DNA of 27,561 bases from Bacillota bacterium (GCA_017534025.1 JAFWDF010000008.1:1-27561); one strand, 5' to 3'; shown: positions 14,666 to 22,328, counted from the stretch's first letter. A program made the numbers and translations. The notes: generated by a model not told the origin, from the letters alone.

Positions 14666-16021
14666 TTACTTCAGTATATCTGTCAGGTCGCGCAGACCTT
14701 TATGTGTAGTGATGACGATGACCGTATCACCGATCTGTATGGAATCGCGTCCGCCCGGGATGATCACGTTGCCGTTCCGGTTGATGCAGCCAATCAGGAT
14801 GCCCGGTTTCAGATTCATTTCCATCAGCGGTACGCCGACGGCCTGGGATTCGCTGCGGACCACAAATTCCAGTGCTTCCGCCCGGTCGTCCAGGATGGAG
14901 TAAAGGGTGTCGATGTTGTTTCCCTGGGTGTTCTGCATGGCCCGGACATACTGGATGATGAAATCCGCTGTCATGGAATCCGGGAACACGGCGCTCTGCA
15001 GTTCCAGCCGTTCGATGATATCCTTGAATGCTTCCTGTTCCACCTTCATGATCAGTTTGGCGTCGGTCTTGGTGCTGGCAAACAGTGCCATCATGACGTT
15101 TTCTTCGTCTTCGCCCATGACGGTAATGACTGCGTCGGCTCTGGTCAGGCCCTGCTCGATGAGCTTATGCTTGTCGGTTCCGTCGCCGATGATGATCGTT
15201 GCTTCCGGCAGCAGGTCGGACAGTTCTTCCGCGCGTTCCGGATCCCGTTCGATCAGATGGACGTCGATGCCGATCTGGATCAGGCTCTTGGCCGTGTAGT
15301 AGCCGATGGTGCCGCCTCCGATGATCAGAGCGGTACGGATCCGGTTCTTCCCGCCGCCGAATTTCTTGAAGAAGGCAGCGGCGCTCTCTGCCGGCCCGAT
15401 GATATAAATGTCGTCGCCCTTTTCCAGAACGAAATTCCCGTTCGGGATGATAACCTGATCATCCCGTTCCACGGCGCCGATCAGCAGATTGCCGTTCAGT
15501 TTTTTTCCGAGCTGGGAAATGGCCATGCCCGCCATGCCGGAGTCTTCCGAAACCTTGCCGTTGGCAAGAGTGACCCGGTTCCTGGAAAAAGTTTCCACGG
15601 TTTTCGCCTTCGGATACAGAAGCATCCGCATGATTTCCTTTGCGGTGGCGAATTCCGGATTCAGGATGACGTCGATACCGAGTTTTTCTTTGATAAACGG
15701 GATCTCGTCGATGTAGATCGGATTCCGGACTCTTGCGATCGTGTGGCAGGAGCTGATCTTCTTGGCGATCAGGCAGCAGAGCAGGTTGACTTCATCTGAA
15801 CCGGTGACGGCGATGATGATGTCCGCATGTTTGACATCGGCCTCCATTAAAGTGTTAATGGCGTTGCCGTTGCCGTGGATATGAATCGCGTCCAGTTCCT
15901 CCGGAATGGACTGGATCAGTTCTTCGGAATTGTCGATCAGGACAAGATCGTGTTGTTCCGCGCGGAGCCGGCTGGCCACATTCAGGCCGACTTCTCCGCA
16001 GCCGATGATTACTACTTTCAT
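14666..16021 (-). CDS. trkA: Trk system potassium uptake protein TrkA
   Basis: This cytosolic gating subunit binds NAD(H)/ATP-type nucleotides through two RCK modules and controls TrkH. The first Rossmann motif is VVIIGCGEVGLNVA (3-16) with acidic IDNSEE after strand two. The second, ALIIGGGTIGYYTAK, lies near residue 230 with LIERDPER following. Each half carries a TrkA-C region (for example NGNLLIGAVERDDQVIIPNGNFVL in the first). At 451 residues it is the full two-module form, like E. coli TrkA. ATG 16021-16019 has AGGAG 9 nt upstream. The promoter is at 16117-16144 on the minus strand. It is first in the operon with the two trkH genes. Confidence 0.94.
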   Translation of the reverse strand: MKVVIIGCGEVGLNVASRLRAEQHDLVLIDNSEELIQSIPEELDAIHIHGNGNAINTLMEADVKHADIIIAVTGSDEVNLLCCLIAKKISSCHTIARVRNPIYIDEIPFIKEKLGIDVILNPEFATAKEIMRMLLYPKAKTVETFSRNRVTLANGKVSEDSGMAGMAISQLGKKLNGNLLIGAVERDDQVIIPNGNFVLEKGDDIYIIGPAESAAAFFKKFGGGKNRIRTALIIGGGTIGYYTAKSLIQIGIDVHLIERDPERAEELSDLLPEATIIIGDGTDKHKLIEQGLTRADAVITVMGEDEENVMMALFASTKTDAKLIMKVEQEAFKDIIERLELQSAVFPDSMTADFIIQYVRAMQNTQGNNIDTLYSILDDRAEALEFVVRSESQAVGVPLMEMNLKPGILIGCINRNGNVIIPGGRDSIQIGDTVIVITTHKGLRDLTDILK

Positions 16022-16116
16022 GACAGTACGCTCCTGAGGATCGGTGACCGAGGGTGATTAATTAGAAAATGCGAAAGGTTTTCCGGTCATTTTCGCCGAT
16101 CCTTTGTTTGCTTTTC

Positions 16117-16144
16117 ATTATATCGCATCTGTAATGAATGACAA
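16117..16144 (-). promoter_or_regulatory. Promoter of the trk operon
   Basis: Read on the minus strand, TTGTCA (16144-16139) is followed after 16 bp by a perfect TATAAT (16122-16117). Transcription would start near 16110, giving a leader of about 90 nt before trkA. No known c-di-AMP riboswitch pattern was recognised in that leader. Confidence 0.8.
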
Positions 16145-16240
16145 ATTAAAAAATATTAACGGGAAAAAACGGGTTCATGCTGATTTATATATGGAAACCG
16201 TGTATTTTAAACGATATTCTCAGAATTTTAATGGAAACAC

Positions 16241-16269
16241 TTGATATCTTTTGGTCATAAGATTAATAT
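16241..16269 (+). promoter_or_regulatory. Promoter of the alanine-type aminotransferase gene
   Basis: TTGATA (16241-16246) is followed after 17 bp by TAATAT (16264-16269), in AT-rich DNA. The expected start near 16276 gives a leader of about 110 nt. The rest of the 16022-16386 divergent region shows no gene. Confidence 0.7.
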
Positions 16270-16386
16270 TTGAATGTAAAAACAGAATTTATTATCCCGA
16301 CCGATTGGGTGAAGAAGGCCGCCGGCCCGCCCCGGAGGAAGGGTTGATCGATCATGATCGCGTCAACGCGAAAGGAGAGCAGAGAA

Positions 16387-17601
16387 ATGAGAACGTATGG
16401 AAGATCTGACAAATTAAAGTCCGTTCAGTACGCAGTCAGAGGCCCGGTAGCTGAAAAGGCAAACCAGATGGAACAGCAGGGTATTGAAGTTCTGAAGCTG
16501 AACATCGGCAACCCGGCGCCGTTCGGTTTCCGCGCACCGCAGAATATCGTCGACGAGATGAAGGCGAACATCGAGGATAATGAAGGCTACTCGCACTCCA
16601 AGGGGCTGCCTGACACACGCCAGGCGATCTATGAATACGCACTGAAAAAGAATCTTCCAAATGTTAATGTAGACGAAATTTTCACCGGCAACGGCGCCAG
16701 CGAACTCATTACCATGACGCTGAATGCGCTGCTGAATCCTGGCGATGAAGTGCTCGTGCCGGCTCCGGATTATCCGCTGTGGACCGGTTCCGTTACGCTG
16801 GCCGGCGGTACGCCGGTGCATTACCTGTGCGATGAAAAGTCGGACTGGATGCCGGATATCGAAGACATTAAGAGCAAAATTAATTCTAATACGGTGGGCA
16901 TCGTGGTCATTAACCCGAACAACCCGACCGGCGCCATTTATCCGGATGAAGTACTGCAGCAGATTGCCGATCTGGCAACTGAACACGGCCTGATTCTGTT
17001 CTCCGACGAAATCTATGACCGCATTCTGATGGATGGTTATGAACACAAGTCCCTGGCGACTTTCGCGCCGGATGCATTTACGCTGACCTTCGGCGGCCTG
17101 TCCAAGTCCCACATGATGTGCGGCTTCCGGATCGGCTGGCTGATCCTCTGCGGCAAGAGAGATCACGTCAAGGATTATATCGCGGGCCTGACTGTGCTGG
17201 CCTCCATGCGTCTCTGCTCCAACGTGCCGGCCCAGACCGTGGTCCGTCACTGCCTGGAAGACAAGTCCGAGCTGGAAGCGATGCTGCTGCCGGGCGGCCG
17301 TCTGTACGAACAGAGAAAGGTAGTAATGGAAGGCATCAAGGATATTGCCGGTATGTCCGTTGTTTATCCGCACGGTGCATTCTACTGCTTCCCGAAGCTG
17401 GACGAACGCTTCAATATCCATGACGACCAGCAGTTCGCTCTGGATATGCTGGAACAGGCTCACGTTCTCGTGACCCACGGCACCGGCTTCAACTGGCCGA
17501 ATCCGGATCATTTCCGCATCGTCATGCTGCCGGATACGGAAACCCTGGCTGCAGCGATGAAGAACATCGGCAGCTTCCTGGACGGCTACAGACAGAAATA
17601 A
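16387..17601 (+). CDS. Class I aminotransferase, AlaA-like (glutamate-pyruvate type)
   Basis: This PLP-dependent cytosolic enzyme most likely interconverts alanine/2-oxoglutarate and pyruvate/glutamate, by resemblance to E. coli AlaA. Typical segments: LKLNIGNPAPFGFRAP, the GYSHSKGLPDTRQAI region, FTGNGASELI, PDYPLWTGSV, VVINPNNPTGAIY (NPTG with substrate-side Asn), LFSDEIYDRI, and FGGLSKSHMMCGFRIGW, where Lys240 forms the Schiff base. The C-terminal FRIVMLPD contains the carboxylate-binding Arg. Its 405 residues match AlaA. ATG 16387 has AAGGAG 9 nt upstream and gives the family N-terminus. An in-frame ATG at 16354, with its own GGAGGAAGGG, would add 11 residues; the two starts are separated by a small CGCG hairpin. 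Substrate specificity is inferred. Confidence 0.88.
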   Translation: MRTYGRSDKLKSVQYAVRGPVAEKANQMEQQGIEVLKLNIGNPAPFGFRAPQNIVDEMKANIEDNEGYSHSKGLPDTRQAIYEYALKKNLPNVNVDEIFTGNGASELITMTLNALLNPGDEVLVPAPDYPLWTGSVTLAGGTPVHYLCDEKSDWMPDIEDIKSKINSNTVGIVVINPNNPTGAIYPDEVLQQIADLATEHGLILFSDEIYDRILMDGYEHKSLATFAPDAFTLTFGGLSKSHMMCGFRIGWLILCGKRDHVKDYIAGLTVLASMRLCSNVPAQTVVRHCLEDKSELEAMLLPGGRLYEQRKVVMEGIKDIAGMSVVYPHGAFYCFPKLDERFNIHDDQQFALDMLEQAHVLVTHGTGFNWPNPDHFRIVMLPDTETLAAAMKNIGSFLDGYRQK

Positions 17602-17662
17602 ACCGCGCCGGATAATCTATCGCGCCGAAGAACCAAAGGCAGAAGAATACAGAAATGAAGAA

Positions 17663-17696
17663 CGGCTGATGCTGCAAAGAGCATCAGCCGTTTTTT
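17663..17696 (+). terminator. Intrinsic terminator of the AlaA-like gene
   Basis: CGGCTGATGCT (17663-17673) pairs perfectly with AGCATCAGCCG (17680-17690), loop GCAAAG, followed by six T. Confidence 0.95.
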
Positions 17697-17704
17697 GCAT
17701 ACAG

Positions 17705-17727
17705 AAAACCCCGCGTTGGACGCGGGG
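17705..17727 (-). terminator. Intrinsic terminator for the minus-strand aminotransferase
   Basis: CCCCGCG (17709-17715) pairs with CGCGGGG (17721-17727). On the minus strand the stem is followed by TTTT (complement of 17705-17708). It lies about 100 nt past the gene's stop and abuts the plus-strand terminator. Confidence 0.8.
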
Positions 17728-17748
17728 CTTCTGTTTCAGTGTGACAGA

Positions 17749-17789
17749 TTATTGCGGCATGAAGTATTTCCACGAATCTGCCGCAATAA
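17749..17789. repeat. 10-bp inverted repeat in the convergent intergenic region
   Basis: TTATTGCGGC (17749-17758) and GCCGCAATAA (17780-17789) are perfect complements around a 21-nt loop. A competing pairing CAGATT (17746-17751) with AATCTG (17775-17780) uses the inner flank. There is no T-run, so it is not an ordinary terminator. Confidence 0.6.
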
Positions 17790-17798
17790 ATGTTGTGA

Positions 17799-17828
17799 TA
17801 TGCACGCCGGATCTATGCACGCCGGATC
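17799..17828. repeat. 15-bp perfect tandem duplication at a gene end
   Basis: The word TATGCACGCCGGATC occurs at 17799-17813 and again at 17814-17828. The second copy reaches into the stop codon of the minus-strand aminotransferase. Confidence 0.85.
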
Positions 17829-19071
17829 AGCCGTTGACCTTGCGGATGGCTTCCGCGATTTTGCCCGGCACCATCCGGCAGGCATCTTCCGTAATGGCGG
17901 AGATGGCGATGCGGATGCCGCCGCCGATCGCGATGCCGAAGATATTGTCCTTGAACAGTTCTTCGTTGACGGCATCGTCATTATCACAAGGAATAGTGAC
18001 AAAGAAGCCGGCGCTGAACGGGCAGGTGCGGAGCCCGGCTGCGGCGGAAGCATCTTTGAATGCCTGGCAGCGGTCTGCGAGAAGTTTTTCCAGCGCTTTC
18101 CGTTCGTCGAATACTTTCTTCAGCAGGGCGTCATCGTTGAATACTTTCGCCAGGGCCAGCTGACCGACTCTGGTGCAGTTGGACCAGGAACCGCGGCTGG
18201 CGAAGGAAGTGACGCGGCCGAATTCATCCGCGATGTCTTTTCGCGGTGTTACGCAGAGCATGCCGCCGGTGCGCAGTCCGTAGAATGTGAATCCCTTGGA
18301 AGCGCTGAAGCCGGCAATGATCAGAACGTTGTCCGGCATGTTGCCGAATTTCGGCAGGAATTCTCTGGCTTTGACGGAATCGCCTGCAAAGTCGATATAG
18401 GCGATGTCGAGCAGGAAGGTAATCTTCTTGCCGCCGGCAGCGACACGTTTGATCATGGCAACCAGTTCATCCCATTCGGCGTCTGCAGGTGTATAACCTG
18501 TCGGATTATGAGCCGGCGCATTAAAAATAACGACGATGCTGTCCTGGTTTTCCAGGATTTCGAGGATTTTCTTTTCTATCCCTTCGATGTTCAGGCCATC
18601 CTGGTCGTTGAACATTTCATAGGTGTCCAGCTTACGGCCGATCTCGGAAGCAATGATGTTGTACGGACTCCAGAACCAGTTGGAAGTCAGCACAGTGTCG
18701 CCGTACGCGCTGAAGCAGGAAATGGTGTTGCGGATCGTTCCGGTGCCGCCCGGTGTGGCGCAGGTTTCGATGTAGCCGTCCGGCCGGAAATCACCGAACG
18801 CAGCCTGCGGCAGGATCTCCCGGTAGGCGGGCACGCCGGCGATCGGAGCATATTCCGCAAATTCAGCCGGAGACATTTCTTTCAGAACATCGACCATCGA
18901 AGAGAGAACGATCAGATCGCCGTTGTCGTCCAGCAGCGCGCCGATGGTGGCATTGGTTACGTTTTCCCGGCCATGTTCCGCAATGGCAGCCTTCGCAAGC
19001 TGACTTACGCCGAAAATCTTATCCTTACCGGTAATCACCCGTCCGTTTCCCTGTGCAAAAATATAGTCCAT
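17827..19071 (-). CDS. Class I/II aminotransferase, aspartate/aromatic (TyrB/COG1448)-like
   Basis: This PLP-dependent aminotransferase probably acts on aspartate or aromatic amino acids. Seen: TNATIGALLDDNG near the start, CATPGGTGTIRNTIS (cofactor phosphate region), NWFWSPYNIIASE, VIFNAPAHNPTGYTP (NPTG motif), LLDIAYIDFAGD with the PLP-contacting Asp, GFSASKGFTFYGLRTGGM with Schiff-base Lys259, and FVTIPCDN towards the end. The 414 residues fit. ATG 19071-19069 has AAGGAGAG 8 nt upstream. An upstream in-frame start at 19119 would add 16 residues translated from a 12-bp tandem repeat and is unlikely. The promoter at 19297-19325 predicts a 5' leader of about 215 nt, unusually long, so post-initiation control is possible. 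Substrate is uncertain. Confidence 0.85.
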   Translation of the reverse strand: MDYIFAQGNGRVITGKDKIFGVSQLAKAAIAEHGRENVTNATIGALLDDNGDLIVLSSMVDVLKEMSPAEFAEYAPIAGVPAYREILPQAAFGDFRPDGYIETCATPGGTGTIRNTISCFSAYGDTVLTSNWFWSPYNIIASEIGRKLDTYEMFNDQDGLNIEGIEKKILEILENQDSIVVIFNAPAHNPTGYTPADAEWDELVAMIKRVAAGGKKITFLLDIAYIDFAGDSVKAREFLPKFGNMPDNVLIIAGFSASKGFTFYGLRTGGMLCVTPRKDIADEFGRVTSFASRGSWSNCTRVGQLALAKVFNDDALLKKVFDERKALEKLLADRCQAFKDASAAAGLRTCPFSAGFFVTIPCDNDDAVNEELFKDNIFGIAIGGGIRIAISAITEDACRMVPGKIAEAIRKVNG

Positions 19072-19088
19072 AACAAATTCTCTCCTTT

Positions 19089-19112
19089 TTAAAATAGCCT
19101 TTAAAATAGCCT
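19089..19112. repeat. 12-bp perfect tandem repeat before the aminotransferase
   Basis: TTAAAATAGCCT occurs at 19089-19100 and 19101-19112, just upstream of the minus-strand Shine-Dalgarno. It lies in the transcribed leader. Confidence 0.8.
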
Positions 19113-19296
19113 GCAACATATTTTAAACTGCAAGTCAGAAGCCGCCAGCCGCTCGATAATCTTGTGCAGAATGCCGCTTCAAAAGCCGGCTGCCGGCCGG
19201 AAATCTGCGCCGGTTTCGCCCAAAATCTGCTGCTGCGGGCAATCTGCCCCGGCAGCACTCTTTATCAAATTAACGCAGCATAATATTTATTATGAA

Positions 19297-19325
19297 ATTA
19301 TATTACTTGCGCGCGGTGAAATCAA
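19297..19325 (-). promoter_or_regulatory. Promoter of the minus-strand aminotransferase
   Basis: On the minus strand TTGATT (19325-19320) is followed after 17 bp by a perfect TATAAT (19302-19297). The start site near 19290 leaves about 215 nt of leader with GC-rich potential hairpins; no known riboswitch or T-box signature was recognised. Confidence 0.75.
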
Positions 19326-19513
19326 TCCCCCAATTGCAATGCGCCTGGATGCGATGCTCCGGAACGCGCTGGCCTGAGTCTCGATTGCCCTGCGTTGTGA
19401 TGGCTTAAGTAGCGCTGGCACGAAAGCTGCCGGGCGTCGGAGTATTCCCGGATCCTGCCACTGAATGGGTAATGCATATGAGGTGTGTTGCCGGAAATAT
19501 AGGATAACTGGGA

Positions 19514-19582
19514 ATGTATCTATTTTTTATTATCATTATGGGAATTATGTTAATGATTCTGCTTTCGGCTATGCGGAATTAA
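19514..19582 (+). CDS. Hydrophobic 22-residue micro-ORF (candidate membrane peptide)
   Basis: Translation gives MYLFFIIIMGIMLMILLSAM plus RN, essentially one transmembrane helix with a basic end. AGGA (19501-19504) lies 9 nt before the ATG. It sits alone in an AT-rich gap of over 600 bp between the minus-strand aminotransferase and a nuclease-like gene. Short hydrophobic peptides of this kind include type I toxins and small regulators of membrane proteins, but AT-rich DNA also yields such ORFs by chance (ATT, TTT and ATG codons). No paired antisense RNA was identified. Function unknown, existence unproven. Confidence 0.35.
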   Translation: MYLFFIIIMGIMLMILLSAMRN

Positions 19583-19629
19583 TGGAGTGGCAGTTTCATT
19601 TTTACTGGCAAAAAGGAGAATGAAAATTT

Positions 19630-19669
19630 ACTATGCATTTTTTCTCAAAATTTTTTCAAAATGCATAGT
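19630..19669. repeat. 12-bp perfect inverted repeat upstream of the nuclease-like gene
   Basis: ACTATGCATTTT (19630-19641) and AAAATGCATAGT (19658-19669) are exact complements around a 16-nt AT-rich loop, 29 nt before ATG 19699. Being palindromic around ATGCAT and close to the start, it could be an operator or a leader hairpin masking the ribosome binding site region. A weak -10-like TACTAT overlaps its left arm. Confidence 0.75.
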
Positions 19670-19698
19670 TATTTCAAAAAGTCCTTTGGAGGTTTGTA

Positions 19699-20493
19699 AT
19701 GGTACATAAAAAGGAACTCGAACGAATCCATTTTTTCTTACTGGAAAGGAAATCCGATCTGGAAGAAGAACTGAAGACTTTGCCTGAGGGGAAATTGTAT
19801 TGTCTTCAAAGTGAGGATCGGTGGTTCTATTACCAATTATTACCTAAAAAAGGAAACCGGAAGAAAGAAAAGCGCATTGGCATTTCCCGCGATATCGATA
19901 CCATCTTTGCCCTGACCAGAAAATCCTACGTCAGCAAGGCGCTGGGGCTGATTGACAAAGACATTAAAGTTCTGGAGATGGCGCTGAAGCATTATGCGGC
20001 GTTCGATGAAGAAACGGTCATGGCAAAGTTTCTGACCAGACATCCCGAGCTGCGCGATGGCATTTATTATGGAAGACAGCTGGATGAGTTCTGGGCGGCA
20101 GATTATGAAAAGCAAACGGCCTTCTATGAAGAAGAGCTGCGGCATGTTTCTGCGGACGGAACCATGATGCGATCCAAAAATGAAGTATATATCGCCTCCA
20201 GACTGGATCATTACGGGATTCCGTACCGTTATGAATGCCCGGTTGCGCATCCGGACGTTACCCGTATCCCGGACTTTACAATCCGGCGTCCGCGGGACGG
20301 CAAAATTATTTACTGGGAGCATATGGGACTGACCGGCGATGAAGATTACATGAGCGAAAATGAACGGAAGCTGGTTGAGTATCAGCATGCAGGAATCGTT
20401 CCGTGGGATAATCTGATCATTACCTATGATACGCCGGACGGCGGGATCGACGCGAAACTCATAGAAGCCATGATTCAGGGCTGGCTCCTGTAG
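19699..20493 (+). CDS. Orphan PD-(D/E)XK nuclease-like protein
   Basis: I do not recognise a named family, but the C-terminal half looks like a PD-(D/E)XK nuclease fold. RSKNEVYIASRLDHYGIPYR (158-177) carries a candidate Glu162. IPDFTI (190-195) offers Asp192, and IIYWEHMGL (203-211) offers Glu207; an ExK lysine is not in the usual place. It ends with a NLIITYDTPDGG segment and I...I..W near the C-terminus. Residues 1-110 are charged and helical (LEEELKTLPEGKLY, then RWFYYQLLPKKGNRKKEKRIGIS), possibly nucleic-acid binding. AAAGTCCTTTGGAGG precedes the ATG, with GGAGG 8 nt upstream. It stands as a single gene between an inverted repeat and a strong terminator, which suggests an accessory gene. 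Activity is inferred only. Confidence 0.6.
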   Translation: MVHKKELERIHFFLLERKSDLEEELKTLPEGKLYCLQSEDRWFYYQLLPKKGNRKKEKRIGISRDIDTIFALTRKSYVSKALGLIDKDIKVLEMALKHYAAFDEETVMAKFLTRHPELRDGIYYGRQLDEFWAADYEKQTAFYEEELRHVSADGTMMRSKNEVYIASRLDHYGIPYRYECPVAHPDVTRIPDFTIRRPRDGKIIYWEHMGLTGDEDYMSENERKLVEYQHAGIVPWDNLIITYDTPDGGIDAKLIEAMIQGWLL

Positions 20494-20508
20494 GAATGAT
20501 AATGGTAA

Positions 20509-20556
20509 TGCGGCGGCGCAGGAGGGCCGGCCTTTACCTGCGGCGCCGCATTTTTT
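20509..20556 (+). terminator. Strong intrinsic terminator after the nuclease-like gene
   Basis: TGCGGCGGCGCAGG (20509-20522) pairs with CCTGCGGCGCCGCA (20537-20550) with a single G-G mismatch; the loop contains GGCCGGCC, which can itself fold. Six T follow (20551-20556). Confidence 0.92.
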
Positions 20557-20654
20557 CCGCTGAACGGCAGATCGCGCCGCCGCATTCGCGGAACGCCGCC
20601 GGAGAAGAATTGTATTTTCAAAGCGGGAAACGAAAAAACGTTGGAGATACCATA

Positions 20655-20683
20655 TTCCTTTATGACTGGTTATATGATATAAT
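20655..20683 (+). promoter_or_regulatory. Extended -10 promoter of putP
   Basis: TGA immediately precedes a perfect TATAAT (20678-20683), giving an extended -10. The -35 (TTCCTT, 20655-20660, 17-bp spacing) is weak, as is usual with extended -10 elements. Start expected near 20690. Confidence 0.65.
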
Positions 20684-20701
20684 TCAAACATTATAGTACA
20701 C

Positions 20702-20769
20702 TGTCGCGCGAAAGTGCGCGGCAAAGCGTGTCGTTCTTTGTTCTTCGCGTTCGGAGTTTTCCGGAAAAC
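20702..20769 (+). promoter_or_regulatory. Structured putP leader
   Basis: TGTCGCGC (20702-20709) pairs with GCGCGGCA (20716-20723, one G-U) around GAAAGT. Further on, GTTTTCCGGAAAAC (20756-20769) is a perfect 14-bp palindrome, 29 nt before the putP start. Both lie in the predicted 110-nt leader. They could bind a regulator or affect translation; neither is followed by a T-run. Confidence 0.5.
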
Positions 20770-20798
20770 AGAGAACATGCAGTTTAAGGAGTAGTTTT

Positions 20799-22328
20799 AT
20801 GGCAAGTACACAGATGTGGATGTCGGTTACGGTCATACTTTATCTGATTATGGTCGTCGGCATCGGAATTTACTTTTCCAACAAAAACAATGACGCCGGG
20901 GATTTTTACCTGGGCGGCAGAAAGCTTGGCCCGTTTGTAACGGCTATGAGTGCGGAGGCCTCGGACATGAGCAGCTACCTTCTGCTGGGGGTGCCGGGTC
21001 TGGCCTATCTGACAGGAAATGGAGAAGCTTTCTGGACCGTAGTCGGTCTCGGTATCGGCACCTATATTAACTGGGTGCTTGTGGCGATGCGTCTCAGAAA
21101 TTACACGGAAACGACGAATTCCATCACGCTTCCGGAATTCTTTTCCAAGCGGTTCGGGGATGAAAGGAAGATTCTCACCGCGATCGCGGCTATCGTCATT
21201 ATCATTTTCTTCATTCCTTATACCGCATCCGGTTTTTCGGCTTGCGGAAAGCTGTTCAACAGTCTGTTCGGATTTGATTACACTACGGCAATGATTGTCA
21301 GTGCGCTGGTAATCGTGCTTTATACGACCCTTGGCGGATTCCTCGCAGCCAGTACCTCTGACTTCATTCAGGGTATCGTTATGAGCTGTGCACTGCTGAT
21401 GATCGTGATATTTTCTGTCGTCATGGCAGGCGGCCTGGGAGAAGTCATCGAAAACTGCCGGGCGCTGCCGGGCTTCTTCAGCCTGACGGCTACCCATAAT
21501 CCGGAAACCGAAGGCGCCAATCCGTTCGGGTTCATTGCCATCGTATCCACCCTTGCCTGGGGCCTCGGGTATTTCGGCATGCCGCACATCCTGATCCGCT
21601 TCATGGCGATCGAGGACGATAACAAACTGAAGCTGTCCAGAAGAATTGCTACTATCTGGGTATTCATCGCTATGGGCGTGGCCATGTTTGTCGGTTTCTC
21701 CGGTATGGTTCTGAGCAAAAAAGGCATGATTCCTTCCCTGGAAGATTCGGAAACCGTTATCATTAAGCTCTCGTATTTCTTTGCTTCCTATGGCGTGCTG
21801 GCAGCCCTGCTGGGCGGGCTGGTCATCGCCGGGATCCTGGCAGCTACCATGTCCACGGCGGACTCTCAGATGCTGGTCGCGGCTTCCGGATTCTCCCAGA
21901 ATTTCCTGCGGGATGTATTTAAGGTGAAAATGAATCAGCGGACGGAAATGCTGATCGCCCGTCTCACGGTAGTGACTATTGCGCTGATCGCCATGTTCTT
22001 CGCGAGAAACCCGAACAGCTCTGTATTCCGTATTGTATCCTTCGCCTGGGCAGGCTTCGGAGCGGCTTTCGGACCGGTGGTATTAATGGCCCTGTTCTGG
22101 AAGAGAGCAAATAAGTGGGGCGCGCTGGCTGGCATGGTCTGCGGCGGCGCCATGGTATTCATCTGGAAGTTCCTGGTCAGACCGATGGGCGGCGGCTGGG
22201 ATATCTACGAACTGCTGCCGGCCTTCATCGTTGCGCTGGTTGCGATCGTGGTTGTCAGCCTGATTACACCTGCTCCGGAACAGAAAGTACTGGACGGATA
22301 TGAGGAGTATCAGAAGGCAATCAGTTAA
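20799..22328 (+). CDS. putP: Sodium/proline symporter
   Basis: This sodium:solute symporter family (SSS) membrane protein imports proline with sodium. Family signatures: DFYLGGRKLGPFVTAMSAEA (36-55), then SDMSSYLLLGVPG, YTASGFSACGKLF, LYTTLGGFLAASTSDFIQG, and AGILAATMSTADSQMLVA, which carries the Ser/Thr sodium-site residues. About 13 hydrophobic segments are visible, and the 509 residues are typical. AAGGAG lies upstream of ATG 20799. It is a single-gene unit with its own extended -10 promoter and structured leader. It may supply proline as osmoprotectant or fermentable amino acid. Proline specificity rests on the conserved PutP motifs. Confidence 0.93.
   Translation: MASTQMWMSVTVILYLIMVVGIGIYFSNKNNDAGDFYLGGRKLGPFVTAMSAEASDMSSYLLLGVPGLAYLTGNGEAFWTVVGLGIGTYINWVLVAMRLRNYTETTNSITLPEFFSKRFGDERKILTAIAAIVIIIFFIPYTASGFSACGKLFNSLFGFDYTTAMIVSALVIVLYTTLGGFLAASTSDFIQGIVMSCALLMIVIFSVVMAGGLGEVIENCRALPGFFSLTATHNPETEGANPFGFIAIVSTLAWGLGYFGMPHILIRFMAIEDDNKLKLSRRIATIWVFIAMGVAMFVGFSGMVLSKKGMIPSLEDSETVIIKLSYFFASYGVLAALLGGLVIAGILAATMSTADSQMLVAASGFSQNFLRDVFKVKMNQRTEMLIARLTVVTIALIAMFFARNPNSSVFRIVSFAWAGFGAAFGPVVLMALFWKRANKWGALAGMVCGGAMVFIWKFLVRPMGGGWDIYELLPAFIVALVAIVVVSLITPAPEQKVLDGYEEYQKAIS

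Noticed and set aside
14639..15799. 386-codon plus-strand ORF
   Set aside because: Antisense of trkA; composition is typical of a shadow frame.
16022..16110. c-di-AMP (ydaO-type) riboswitch before trkA
   Set aside because: The leader is only about 90 nt and lacks the expected conserved blocks, although potassium genes often carry this element.
17695..19092. 465-codon plus-strand ORF
   Set aside because: It lies entirely opposite the minus-strand aminotransferase with full PLP motifs, and has no ribosome site of note.
19620..19709. 29-codon ORF overlapping the inverted repeat
   Set aside because: GGAG is only about one to two bases from its ATG, too close for initiation, and the inverted repeat explains its sequence.
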